A DNA stretch of 64,000 bases from an uncultured Dorea sp. (GTDB taxonomy: Bacteria; Bacillota; Clostridia; Lachnospirales; Lachnospiraceae): contig CAJTZE010000003.1 in NCBI GenBank assembly GCA_910584265.1, positions 1 through 64,000 of the forward strand, written 5' to 3'. This document shows, one piece after another, positions 34,011 to 42,665 of the stretch. Below the pieces are notes generated by a model. That model did not search any database, was not told the DNA's origin, and saw only the letters and a program-made list of their open reading frames with translations. The position numbers and the translations under genes are program-made. How positions within the stretch are numbered: position 1 is the stretch's first letter; each line of letters begins with the position of its first letter.

Positions 34011-34754
34011 ATGTATAAGGATTATGATGAACAGAAAGACTGTCACCGCACCGGAAAGGGACAGGACGGGAAGGCGGCGGAAGCAGACGAGAAAAAGAAT
34101 GAACAGATTAAGGAAATGGGAACGGCAAATTTGGAGGAAAATTCCGCGAAGCACAGAATCAAGCTGATTACCATTATCGGGGAAATTGAGGGTCATGAGA
34201 CGGTAAGCGGAAATACAAAGGCGACCAAATATGAGCATCTGCTTCCGATGCTGGCAGAGATCGAGGACAGTGACGAAATCGACGGCCTGCTGATCCTTCT
34301 GAATACACTGGGCGGCGATGTGGAAGCAGGGCTTTCCATTGCAGAAATGATCGCATCCTTAAGCAAGCCCACGGTTTCTTTGGTGCTGGGCGGAAGCCAT
34401 TCCATCGGAGGTCCGCTGGCAGTATCGGCAGATTACTCATTTATTGTTCCGAGCGGGACTATGATCATCCATCCGGTGCGCTCGAATGGGATGTTTATCG
34501 GTGTGATGCAGAGCTTCCGGAATATGGAAAAAACACAGGATCGGATTACCGGATTTCTGGCAAAGCATTCCAATATGACAAAGGAAAGGATTGAGGAGCT
34601 GATGCTGAATCCAACCCAGCTGGTAAAGGATGTGGGAACCCTTCTGGAAGGGGATGAAGCAGTGCAGGAGGGATTGATCGATGAGGTGGGCGGAATGAGC
34701 GATGCATTGTGCAAATTGCATGAAATGATTGATGAAAAATGTATAAATAGATGA
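34011..34754 (+). CDS. ClpP-like serine protease (TepA family)
   Basis: A 247-residue ClpP/crotonase-fold protease. After a charged 45-residue N-terminus come IDGLLILLNTLGGDVEAGLSIAEMI, the nucleophile Ser in GGSHSIGGPLA (about 128-134) and the His in GTMIIHPVRS (about 154). TepA/YmfB of Bacillus lies next to spoIIIE; the same order (tepA-like then ftsK) is seen here, which supports the assignment. No ClpX/A docking partner is nearby. Confidence 0.85.
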   Translation: MYKDYDEQKDCHRTGKGQDGKAAEADEKKNEQIKEMGTANLEENSAKHRIKLITIIGEIEGHETVSGNTKATKYEHLLPMLAEIEDSDEIDGLLILLNTLGGDVEAGLSIAEMIASLSKPTVSLVLGGSHSIGGPLAVSADYSFIVPSGTMIIHPVRSNGMFIGVMQSFRNMEKTQDRITGFLAKHSNMTKERIEELMLNPTQLVKDVGTLLEGDEAVQEGLIDEVGGMSDALCKLHEMIDEKCINR

Positions 34755-34763
34755 ATATAAATG

Positions 34764-34792
34764 ATGACAGCCTATTTTAAAAATGCTATACT
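34764..34792 (+). promoter_or_regulatory. Promoter of ftsK
   Basis: ATGACA (34764-34769), 17-bp spacer, TATACT (34787-34792), in the 104-bp gap between the TepA-like gene and ftsK. Confidence 0.65.
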
Positions 34793-34858
34793 AGGACTAG
34801 TATGTGTTAGTATGCTTTCACTGTATATGACACAAACGATAGGATAAGGGGGAATACT

Positions 34859-37345
34859 ATGGCTTCGAAGTCTAAGAGGAGAAGCAGTTCAAAAAAGACG
34901 AAGAAGACAGGGAGAAATTCAGGAGATAGTTTTGTAGTAGATGAGATTATTATATGGGTAACGCTTGCAGTCAGTATTTTACTGCTGATCAGCAATTTTG
35001 GATTTGGCGGCAGTGTGGGAGATGCCGTTACATCCCTGCTTATGGAGGCGTTTGGCGCAGGAGCATATCTGTTTCCATTTCTGCTTTTTGGGCTGACTGC
35101 GTTTACCATATCCAATAAACAGAATGTGTCTGCCTATGTAAAAACGGCAGCTGTGATTATTTTATTTGTATTAGTCTGCAGCCTGTTTGAGATGGTTTCA
35201 AAATCAGGAGGCTCTCTTGGAGAATCCCTGACATCAGTGATGATACCGGCGCTGGGTGTCATCGGTACATATGTGGTGCTTGTAATCTGCATGATCATCT
35301 GTACGGTAGTCATTACCGGAAAGTCTGTTTTAAAGGGCGTCAAGAAACAGGGAGATAAGGCATACGTAAAAGCAAGGGAAGAGACTGCAAGAAGAAGAGA
35401 AATAACAAGAGAGCGTCAGGAGCTGCGCAGGAAGGAAATGGCAGCGAAGGAGACAAAGGAGCAGGGACGTGCTAGAAGGAAGGACCGGCATGTTGAGGGT
35501 GTTTCCTTTGATACTACGCTCTCTAAGAAGTCTCCGGAGATACGGGAGCTTAAGGCGGCACAGGATATCCCGGAAAAGGGAGGTATTTTTGTGAAAGAAC
35601 CGCTGCAGGAACCGGAGCCGCCACAGAAACCGGCGCGGCCAGAAAAAAAGCAGCCGGAATTTGTGATCAACCGTGCCGCAATACCAGAGCCGGAAGAGGA
35701 AATGAATGTATTTTCGGATTCTGATGTGGAGACGGATATGTTAGAAACGGAACCGGCGGAAACACCAGTGCGCAGGCAGAAGGCAAAGGCCGATCTGGAT
35801 GAACTGACAAAACAAACGGCCGATATTGAGAGGGCATCTAAGGAAGGGCAGGAAAAACCGAAGCAGGTATATCAGATTCCGCATATGTCTCTGTTGAACC
35901 GGGGAAAGAAAACAGGAGGCGATTCCGATGCAGTTTTAAGAGAGACTGCCATGAAGCTGCAGAATACCCTGCAGAGTTTTGGAGTGAAGGTGGCTATCAC
36001 GAATGTAAGCTGCGGACCTTCGGTAACCAGATATGAGCTTCAGCCGGAGCAGGGCGTGAAGGTCAGTAAGATCGTCGGCCTTGCGGATGATCTTAAGCTG
36101 AATCTGGCAGCTGCGGATATCCGTATCGAAGCACCGATTCCAGGAAAGGCAGCTGTGGGGATTGAGGTTCCGAACAAGGAAAATTCCACCGTCATGCTCC
36201 GGGACCTGCTGGAAACCAAAGAATTTCAGGAGAGTAAGTCTAAGATATCCTTTGCGGCAGGTAAGGATATTGGCGGCAATGCGGTGGTGGCAGATATTGC
36301 AAAGATGCCCCATCTTCTCGTGGCAGGAGCTACCGGATCCGGTAAGTCAGTGTGTATCAATACTTTGATCATAAGTATTATTTATAAGGCCTCGCCGGAT
36401 GAAGTAAAGTTAATTATGATTGATCCGAAGGTAGTGGAGCTCAGCGTATACAATGGGATTCCTCATCTGATGATCCCGGTAGTCACGGATCCGAAGAAGG
36501 CTGCGGGAGCCCTAAATTGGGCAGTTACTGAAATGATGCGGCGGTATCAGCTGTTTGCGGAGCGTCAGGTTCGGGATATGAAAGGTTATAACGAGAAGAT
36601 AGAACATGCGCCTCCGGATGAAAATGGCGATAAGCCTGCAAAGCTTCCTCAGATCGTTATTATTGTAGATGAGCTTGCAGACCTTATGATGGTGGCGCCG
36701 GGAGATGTGGAGGATGCAATCTGCCGTCTGGCACAGCTTGCCCGTGCCGCAGGAATCCATCTTGTGATTGCGACCCAGAGGCCTTCGGTGAATGTTATTA
36801 CCGGACTGATCAAGGCAAATATGCCGTCGAGGATTGCCTTTTCGGTGTCCTCGGGAGTGGATTCCAGAACCATTATTGATATGCATGGCGCGGAGAAGCT
36901 TCTTGGAAAAGGGGATATGCTCTTTTACCCAAGCGGCTATCAGAAGCCTGCCCGGGTACAGGGTGCATTTGTCTCGGACAAAGAGGTACAGAGAGTGGTA
37001 GATTTCCTGAAGGAAACAAGCGGTGAGGTAACTTACAGCGAGGAAGTGACGGAGCAGGTTAATTCCAGCGCTGCGGCAAATATGACGGCAGGCGCCGGAG
37101 CCGATGCTTCCGGAGAAAGCAGTCAGGACGCTTATTTTGAAGAGGCCGGCAAGTTTATTATAGAAAAAGAAAAAGCATCCATTGGAATGTTGCAGCGTAT
37201 GTTCCGGATCGGATTCAACCGTGCTGCAAGGATTATGGACCAGCTCTGCGAGGCAGGGGTTGTAGGGCCGGAGGAAGGAACGAAGCCGAGGAAGGTATTA
37301 ATGTCAATGGAGGAATTCCAAGCCTACATTGAGGAGAATACATAG
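34859..37345 (+). CDS. ftsK: DNA translocase FtsK/SpoIIIE
   Basis: An 828-residue septal DNA pump. Four membrane segments (about 23-45, 55-77, 86-108, 120-145) are followed by a long charged linker rich in Glu, Lys and Pro (about 150-360). The motor has Walker A GATGSGKSV (about 489-497) and Walker B IVIIVDELADLM (about 600). A gamma winged-helix domain (about 765-828, FIIEKEKASIGMLQRMFRIGFNRAARIMDQLCEAGVVG is split over the last two helices) would read KOPS/SRS-like sites. SpoIIIE and FtsK cannot be separated by eye. Confidence 0.95.
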   Translation: MASKSKRRSSSKKTKKTGRNSGDSFVVDEIIIWVTLAVSILLLISNFGFGGSVGDAVTSLLMEAFGAGAYLFPFLLFGLTAFTISNKQNVSAYVKTAAVIILFVLVCSLFEMVSKSGGSLGESLTSVMIPALGVIGTYVVLVICMIICTVVITGKSVLKGVKKQGDKAYVKAREETARRREITRERQELRRKEMAAKETKEQGRARRKDRHVEGVSFDTTLSKKSPEIRELKAAQDIPEKGGIFVKEPLQEPEPPQKPARPEKKQPEFVINRAAIPEPEEEMNVFSDSDVETDMLETEPAETPVRRQKAKADLDELTKQTADIERASKEGQEKPKQVYQIPHMSLLNRGKKTGGDSDAVLRETAMKLQNTLQSFGVKVAITNVSCGPSVTRYELQPEQGVKVSKIVGLADDLKLNLAAADIRIEAPIPGKAAVGIEVPNKENSTVMLRDLLETKEFQESKSKISFAAGKDIGGNAVVADIAKMPHLLVAGATGSGKSVCINTLIISIIYKASPDEVKLIMIDPKVVELSVYNGIPHLMIPVVTDPKKAAGALNWAVTEMMRRYQLFAERQVRDMKGYNEKIEHAPPDENGDKPAKLPQIVIIVDELADLMMVAPGDVEDAICRLAQLARAAGIHLVIATQRPSVNVITGLIKANMPSRIAFSVSSGVDSRTIIDMHGAEKLLGKGDMLFYPSGYQKPARVQGAFVSDKEVQRVVDFLKETSGEVTYSEEVTEQVNSSAAANMTAGAGADASGESSQDAYFEEAGKFIIEKEKASIGMLQRMFRIGFNRAARIMDQLCEAGVVGPEEGTKPRKVLMSMEEFQAYIEENT

Positions 37346-37394
37346 ATTTAGATGGGTAAAGTAAACAACAATTCGTAGAAAGGACAGGGAAAAG

Positions 37395-39065
37395 ATGAAA
37401 TCAGATATTCAAATTGCTCAGGAAGCCAGTATGGTTCATATCAGGGATGTTGCCGCATCCATCGGAATCCTGGAGGAGGATCTGGAATTTTATGGCAAAT
37501 ATAAGGCAAAACTGTCAGATGACGTCTATGAGAAGACAAAGAATAACCCGGATGGGAAGCTGGTGCTGGTAACGGCAATTAACCCGACTCCGGCAGGCGA
37601 AGGCAAGACCACTACAACCGTAGGGCTTGGACAAGCCATGGCAAAGTTAAATAAAAAAGCGATCATCGCTCTGAGGGAGCCTTCTCTGGGTCCCTGTTTC
37701 GGGATCAAGGGCGGAGCCGCAGGCGGCGGATATGCGCAGGTTGTACCGATGGAGGATCTGAATCTTCATTTTACCGGAGACTTCCATGCGATCACCTCTG
37801 CTAATAATCTGCTGGCGGCGCTTCTTGACAATCATATCCAGCAGGGCAATGAGCTTGGCATTGATCCGAGACAGGTAGTCTGGAAACGCTGTCTGGATAT
37901 GAATGACCGCAATCTTCGGAATATTGTAGTGGGTCTTGGCAATAAGATGGACGGTATGGTAAGGGAAGATCATTTTGTTATTACCGTTGCCTCTGAGATT
38001 ATGGCGATCCTCTGTCTGGCGGACGATATCCATGATCTGAAGGAGCGTCTGGGACGGATTATCGTTGCTTATAACTTCCAGGGCGAGCCGGTGACGGCAG
38101 AGCAGCTGCATGCTACCGGAGCCATGACTGCGCTGTTGAAGGATGCGATTAAGCCTAACCTGATCCAGACTTTAGAGCATACTCCTGCTCTGGTACACGG
38201 CGGGCCTTTTGCTAATATTGCACACGGATGCAACAGTGTACGTGCAACGAAGATGGCATTAAAGCTGGCGGATATTACGATTACAGAGGCAGGCTTTGGC
38301 GCTGACCTGGGTGCAGAGAAGTTTTTGGATATTAAGTGCCGGAAAGCCGGCTTGAAGCCGGATGCAGTAGTGCTGGTTGCCACAGTCCGTGCATTAAAGT
38401 ATAATGGAGGAGTACCGAAGGCTGAGCTTTCCAAGGAGAATTTAGAGGCGCTTGCGAAGGGAATTGTGAATCTGGAGAAGCACATTGAGAATATCCAGAA
38501 ATATGATGTTCCGGTTGTTGTGACATTAAATTCCTTTGTTTCCGATACGGAAGCGGAGAATGAGTATATACGCCGATTTTGCGAGGAGAGAGGCTGTGAA
38601 TTTGCCCTTTCCGAGGTTTGGGAAAAGGGCGGCGAGGGCGGAATTGCCCTTGCAGAGAAGGTGCTCGAGACTCTGGAGAATAAAGAGAGCCATTTCCATA
38701 CACTCTATAAGGACGAAGCATCCCTGAAGGAGAAGATTGAGACCATTTCTCGTGAAATTTACGGGGCAAAGGGTGTAATCTATGAGCCGGCGGCCGAGAA
38801 GCAGCTGGCAAAGATCGAGAGCCTTGGCTTTGGAAGGCTTCCGATCTGTATGGCGAAGAACCAGTATTCCCTCTCGGATGATGCGAAGAAGCTGGGAAGG
38901 CCTGAGAACTTTGATATCCACATCCGAGAGGTATACGTGAGCGCGGGCGCAGGCTTTGTAGTTGCGCTGACCGGAGCGATCATGACCATGCCTGGACTTC
39001 CGAAGGTTCCGGCTGCCAACGGAATTGACGTGTCTGAGGACGGAAAGATTACCGGATTGTTTTAG
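37395..39065 (+). CDS. fhs: Formate-tetrahydrofolate ligase
   Basis: A 556-residue enzyme that makes 10-formyl-THF from formate, THF and ATP. P-loop-like TPAGEGKTTTTVGL (about 56-69), then REPSLGPCFGIKGGAAGGGYAQVVPMEDLNLHFTGD (split; about 97-132), the long ATP and folate blocks HGGPFANIAHGCNS and ITEAGFGADLGAEKF, and C-terminal GAIMTMPGLPKVPAANGID. folD follows 14 bp later, so the pair forms the C1 module used for purine synthesis and, in acetogens, for the methyl branch of CO2 fixation. Confidence 0.97.
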   Translation: MKSDIQIAQEASMVHIRDVAASIGILEEDLEFYGKYKAKLSDDVYEKTKNNPDGKLVLVTAINPTPAGEGKTTTTVGLGQAMAKLNKKAIIALREPSLGPCFGIKGGAAGGGYAQVVPMEDLNLHFTGDFHAITSANNLLAALLDNHIQQGNELGIDPRQVVWKRCLDMNDRNLRNIVVGLGNKMDGMVREDHFVITVASEIMAILCLADDIHDLKERLGRIIVAYNFQGEPVTAEQLHATGAMTALLKDAIKPNLIQTLEHTPALVHGGPFANIAHGCNSVRATKMALKLADITITEAGFGADLGAEKFLDIKCRKAGLKPDAVVLVATVRALKYNGGVPKAELSKENLEALAKGIVNLEKHIENIQKYDVPVVVTLNSFVSDTEAENEYIRRFCEERGCEFALSEVWEKGGEGGIALAEKVLETLENKESHFHTLYKDEASLKEKIETISREIYGAKGVIYEPAAEKQLAKIESLGFGRLPICMAKNQYSLSDDAKKLGRPENFDIHIREVYVSAGAGFVVALTGAIMTMPGLPKVPAANGIDVSEDGKITGLF

Positions 39066-39079
39066 AAGGAGATCAGTTT

Positions 39080-39919
39080 ATGCCACAGTTAATTGACGGA
39101 AAGAAGATATCTGCCGAAATAAAGGACGAATTGAAGGAGAAGGTCCGGAAGCTGAAGGAAGACGGCGTCAGCGTCTGTCTTGCAGTGATCCAGGTGGGAA
39201 ATGATCCGGCGTCTTCGATCTATGTGAATAATAAAAAGAAGGCCTGCGCTTATGTGGGGATTGAGTCCCTGGCTTATGAGCTTCCAGAAGAAACCACCCA
39301 GAAGGAGCTGGTGGCTCTGATTGAGAAATTAAATGCAGACAGCAAGGTGAACGGGATCCTGGTACAGCTTCCCCTTCCGGGGCATATCAATGCAGATGCG
39401 ATTATCCGGACGATTTCTCCGGATAAGGATGTGGACGGCTTTCACCCGGAGAGTGTGGGACGTCTGTGTATCGGAGAGGAAGGGTTTGTCTCCTGTACCC
39501 CGGCAGGTGTGATTCAGCTTTTGAAACGTTCCGGTATTGAAATCGAAGGAAAGGAATGTGTGGTGATCGGCAGGAGCAATATAGTGGGAAAACCGATGTC
39601 GATCCTGCTTTTGCGCGAGAACGGCACGGTGACTGTTACCCACTCCCGGACCAGGAATCTCCGGGAGACGGCAAAGAGGGCGGATATTCTTGTAGCAGCT
39701 CTGGGGAAACCAAAGTTCATTACCAGAGACTATGTGAAGGATGGAGCCGTTGTGATTGATGTGGGAATGCACAGGAATACGGAGAATAAGCTTTGCGGCG
39801 ACGTGGATTTTGAAGATGTAAAGGATAAGGTATCGGCGATCACTCCAGTACCGGGAGGCGTGGGCCCGATGACAATCGCCATGCTCATGTATAATTGTGT
39901 CAGGGCAGCGACAAAGTAG
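39080..39919 (+). CDS. folD: Bifunctional methylene-THF dehydrogenase/cyclohydrolase
   Basis: A 279-residue FolD interconverting methylene-, methenyl- and formyl-THF. Motifs: VGNDPASSIYVNNKKKAC with the catalytic Tyr-Lys (about 37-56), GILVQLPLPGHI, DVDGFHPESVGRL, the NADP-binding VVIGRSNIVGKPMSILLL (about 157-174) and AITPVPGGVGPMTIAML near the end. It stands directly behind fhs with an AAGGAG ribosome site. Confidence 0.97.
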   Translation: MPQLIDGKKISAEIKDELKEKVRKLKEDGVSVCLAVIQVGNDPASSIYVNNKKKACAYVGIESLAYELPEETTQKELVALIEKLNADSKVNGILVQLPLPGHINADAIIRTISPDKDVDGFHPESVGRLCIGEEGFVSCTPAGVIQLLKRSGIEIEGKECVVIGRSNIVGKPMSILLLRENGTVTVTHSRTRNLRETAKRADILVAALGKPKFITRDYVKDGAVVIDVGMHRNTENKLCGDVDFEDVKDKVSAITPVPGGVGPMTIAMLMYNCVRAATK

Positions 39920-39934
39920 GAGGTGCCATCATAT

Positions 39935-41227
39935 ATGAAATGCAGACATTGTGGCGCGGTTATGCCGGAGGGCCTGCTCAGATGTTCAAGATGCGGAGCA
40001 GATATCCGGATTGTGCCGGACTACAATCCTTTGGATGATGTACTTGCCGCGCAGGTAAAGGGAGCGATCGACGGGTCAGAGACTCCTCTGGATGACTATG
40101 AATATGAAGATGGGAGCCGGCAGGAGAGCGGAAGCGTCCGTGCCGGGAGAACCGGTTATGTGAACGATAGAACGGCGGTTAGGAGAAATGTCGAAAGAAC
40201 CGCAAATATGAGAAATTCTGGAACGGCGGCCAGACGTACTTCCGGCGGTACCGGAAAACGGCCTATGACTCCGGAGCAGAGACGAAAACAAGCCGAGAGA
40301 AAACGAGCCAGAAAGCGGAAAAAGAGAATACGTGCACTGATCATCCTCGCCTTTATTGCCATTCTGGCGGCAGTAATCGGAGTGGTTTTGTATCAGTTTT
40401 CCTATAAGGGCCAGGTCAGGAAGGGCTACAAATATTTCCAGAGCAGGGAATATAATGAGGCGGAAGATTATTTCGAGAGAGCGGTAAATAAAAAACCGAA
40501 AAGGGCGGAGGCTTATAAAGGACTGGTAGAAGTCTATCTTGCCCAGGATAATACAGAAAAGGCGGAAACCATGCTTCTGGATGCCGTAGACAGGTATTCA
40601 GACAGCGCCCAGGTCTATGAAGCCTGCTTTTTCTTCTATACATCCATAAAGAAAGAAGGAGAGATTCCGCTGCTTTTGGATGAAGCAAGAGTAGATGTGG
40701 CAGGAAAACTATCTGAATACAGTGCAGAGGTGCCGGAGTTCAGCTTGGATGACGAGGAACCCTTTGAGGATGTCCAGCAGCTTTCACTGGAAAGTTCTGA
40801 GAAGATCATTTATTATACTACAGATGGAAGCGATCCATTTTATTCAAATACTCGTGTGGAATACAAAGAGCCTATCCAGATTCAGGAGGGAGAGACCGTA
40901 GTTAAGGCAGTATCGGTAAATAGTAAAAAGATTCCAAGCCTTACCGTCACAAAGACGTATACGGTAGAACTGCCGATTGAGGCGGCTCCGGCGGTATCGC
41001 CGTCCACAGGACAGTATGATGAGCCGAAGGAGATCACGATTGTAGTTCCGGATGGATATACGGCATATTATACCATGGACAGCAGTGATCCTACAGAGAA
41101 TTCAGAGCTTTATTCCGGGCCTGTATCAATGCCGGAAGGTTCCACCATATTTAAAGCAGTTCTAATCAATGGAAAAGGAAAACCCAGCGGGATTACAACC
41201 AGAAATTATGAACGGACAGTGGATTAA
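39935..41227 (+). CDS. Membrane-anchored zinc-ribbon protein with TPR and two chitobiase/hexosaminidase C-terminal-like domains
   Basis: A 430-residue protein. N-terminal double CxxC zinc ribbon (MKCRHCG and CSRCG, residues 1-25), a disordered basic stretch rich in Arg (about 65-130), one membrane helix (about 134-154), a TPR-like region (about 165-230: GYKYFQSREYNEAEDYFERAV), and two repeats of the CHB_HEX_C_1 type, each with a YYTTDGSDP or YYTMDSSDP turn (about 285 and 375). The ribbon would be cytosolic and the repeats outside. AGGAGGTG (39918-39925) fixes the ATG at 39935. A strong terminator follows. Function unknown; envelope sensing or scaffolding is a guess. Confidence 0.75.
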   Translation: MKCRHCGAVMPEGLLRCSRCGADIRIVPDYNPLDDVLAAQVKGAIDGSETPLDDYEYEDGSRQESGSVRAGRTGYVNDRTAVRRNVERTANMRNSGTAARRTSGGTGKRPMTPEQRRKQAERKRARKRKKRIRALIILAFIAILAAVIGVVLYQFSYKGQVRKGYKYFQSREYNEAEDYFERAVNKKPKRAEAYKGLVEVYLAQDNTEKAETMLLDAVDRYSDSAQVYEACFFFYTSIKKEGEIPLLLDEARVDVAGKLSEYSAEVPEFSLDDEEPFEDVQQLSLESSEKIIYYTTDGSDPFYSNTRVEYKEPIQIQEGETVVKAVSVNSKKIPSLTVTKTYTVELPIEAAPAVSPSTGQYDEPKEITIVVPDGYTAYYTMDSSDPTENSELYSGPVSMPEGSTIFKAVLINGKGKPSGITTRNYERTVD

Positions 41228-41236
41228 ACATGTTGA

Positions 41237-41274
41237 AAATAGATTGTACTGCAAAAAGTACAATCTATTTTTTT
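41237..41274 (+). terminator. Intrinsic terminator after the zinc-ribbon gene
   Basis: AAATAGATTGTACT (41237-41250) pairs perfectly with AGTACAATCTATTT (41257-41270) around GCAAAA, followed by more T (to 41274). Confidence 0.92.
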
Positions 41275-41281
41275 GAAATTA

Positions 41282-41310
41282 TTGCGTTAATTATTTAACA
41301 GATATATAAT
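41282..41310 (+). promoter_or_regulatory. adh promoter with Rex-like operator in the spacer
   Basis: TTGCGT (41282-41287), 17-bp spacer, TATAAT (41305-41310). GCGTTAA (41284-41290), TTAT, TTAACAG (41295-41301) match the clostridial Rex consensus (TTGTTAA, 4 nt, TTAACAA) at 11 of 14 positions and lie between the two hexamers, an ideal place for repression. Confidence 0.8.
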
Positions 41311-41355
41311 TACTATACAAAGTGCATAACAATATATTATAAAGGAGATGTTAAT

Positions 41356-42537
41356 ATGAGCAGATTTACGTTACCAAGAGATGTGTATCATGGAAAAGGA
41401 TGCTTAGAAGAGTTAAAGAACCTGAAGGGCAAAAAGGCAATTCTGGTTGTGGGCGGCGGCTCTATGAGACGTCAGGGATTTCTTGATAAGGCAGTTTCTT
41501 ATTTGAAAGAGGCCGGCATGGAAGTGGAGCTGTTCGAGGGGGTTGAGCCGGATCCTTCAGTGGAAACAGTTATGAAGGGAGCCGAGGCCATGAGAAAGTT
41601 TGAGCCGGATTGGATCGTATCCATGGGCGGCGGTTCCCCGATTGATGCGGCTAAAGCCATGTGGGCATTCTATGAGTATCCGGATACAACCTTTGAGGAT
41701 CTGTGTATCCCGTTTAATTTTCCGGAACTCCGCCAGAAGGCTAAATTCTGTGCCATTCCATCCACATCAGGAACAGCTACAGAGGTAACGGCATTTTCTG
41801 TCATTACAAATTATGAGACCGGCGTAAAATATCCCCTTGCCGACTTTAATATTACTCCGGACGTTGCAATTGTAGACCCGGAGCTTGTTATGGGCCTTCC
41901 GGTAAAGCAGGTTGCCTATACCGGCATGGATGCCCTGACCCATGCGATTGAGGCTTATGTTTCAACATTGAACTGCCCGTTTACAGATCCCCTTGCACTG
42001 CAGGCTATCGAAATGGTCTTGGACTATCTCCCTGCATCCTACAACTGCGATATGGCAGCAAGAGAACAGATGCACTATGCACAGTGTCTTGCAGGTATGG
42101 CGTTTTCCAATGCGCTGCTTGGCATCGTTCATTCTATGGCACACAAGACAGGGGCCGCTTTTTCTACCGGACATATTCCGCACGGCTGTGCCAATGCGAT
42201 TTATCTGCCATATGTAATCAAATATAATGCAAAAGATCCGATTGCGGCTAAACGCTATGCAGAGATCGCAAGAAGGATGGGACTTGAGGGAACATCAGAA
42301 AAGGCACTGATCAACAGTCTCTGCGCAAAGATTGATGACTTTAATGTAAGGCTGAACATTCCAAAGACTCTGAAAGAGTTTGGCATAGATGAGACAGAAT
42401 TTAAAGAGAAGATTGCAGGAATCGCAGAGCGTGCGGTAGGCGATGCCTGTACAGGCTCTAATCCAAGAGCGATCGATTCTGCAGCTATGGAGAAGCTGTT
42501 TGTATGTACTTACTATGGAACAGAGGTTGATTTCTAA
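41356..42537 (+). CDS. Iron-containing alcohol dehydrogenase
   Basis: A 393-residue group III alcohol dehydrogenase that probably reduces an aldehyde with NAD(P)H during fermentation. NAD-binding VVGGGSMRR (about 32-40) and VSMGGGSPIDAAKAMW (about 92-107); SGTATEVTAFSVIT; metal ligands Asp and His in TGMDALTHAIEAYV (about 194-207) and His in GIVHSMAHKTGAAFSTGHIPHG (split; about 258-279). Butanol/ethanol-type substrate specificity cannot be assigned. It is monocistronic, with a Rex-like operator in its promoter and its own terminator, so low NADH should repress it. Confidence 0.93.
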   Translation: MSRFTLPRDVYHGKGCLEELKNLKGKKAILVVGGGSMRRQGFLDKAVSYLKEAGMEVELFEGVEPDPSVETVMKGAEAMRKFEPDWIVSMGGGSPIDAAKAMWAFYEYPDTTFEDLCIPFNFPELRQKAKFCAIPSTSGTATEVTAFSVITNYETGVKYPLADFNITPDVAIVDPELVMGLPVKQVAYTGMDALTHAIEAYVSTLNCPFTDPLALQAIEMVLDYLPASYNCDMAAREQMHYAQCLAGMAFSNALLGIVHSMAHKTGAAFSTGHIPHGCANAIYLPYVIKYNAKDPIAAKRYAEIARRMGLEGTSEKALINSLCAKIDDFNVRLNIPKTLKEFGIDETEFKEKIAGIAERAVGDACTGSNPRAIDSAAMEKLFVCTYYGTEVDF

Positions 42538-42549
42538 ATAATTGCGGCG

Positions 42550-42585
42550 ATTCCACCTGTGCAGTTTTCTGGCAGGTGGAATTTT
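42550..42585 (+). terminator. Terminator of adh
   Basis: ATTCCACCTG (42550-42559) pairs perfectly with CAGGTGGAAT (42573-42582), followed by TTT. Confidence 0.85.
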
Positions 42586-42598
42586 ATGTGGAGATTAC

Positions 42599-42627
42599 TT
42601 GCTATTTTTTGTAGGATACTTTATTAT
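42599..42627 (+). promoter_or_regulatory. Promoter of nfnAB
   Basis: TTGCTA (42599-42604), 17-bp spacer, TATTAT (42622-42627), about 40 bp before the nfnA start, which has AGGAGGAG upstream. Confidence 0.75.
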
Positions 42628-42665
42628 TGTAGTGTGGTGAAAGAAAGATACTAGGAGGAGATAAG

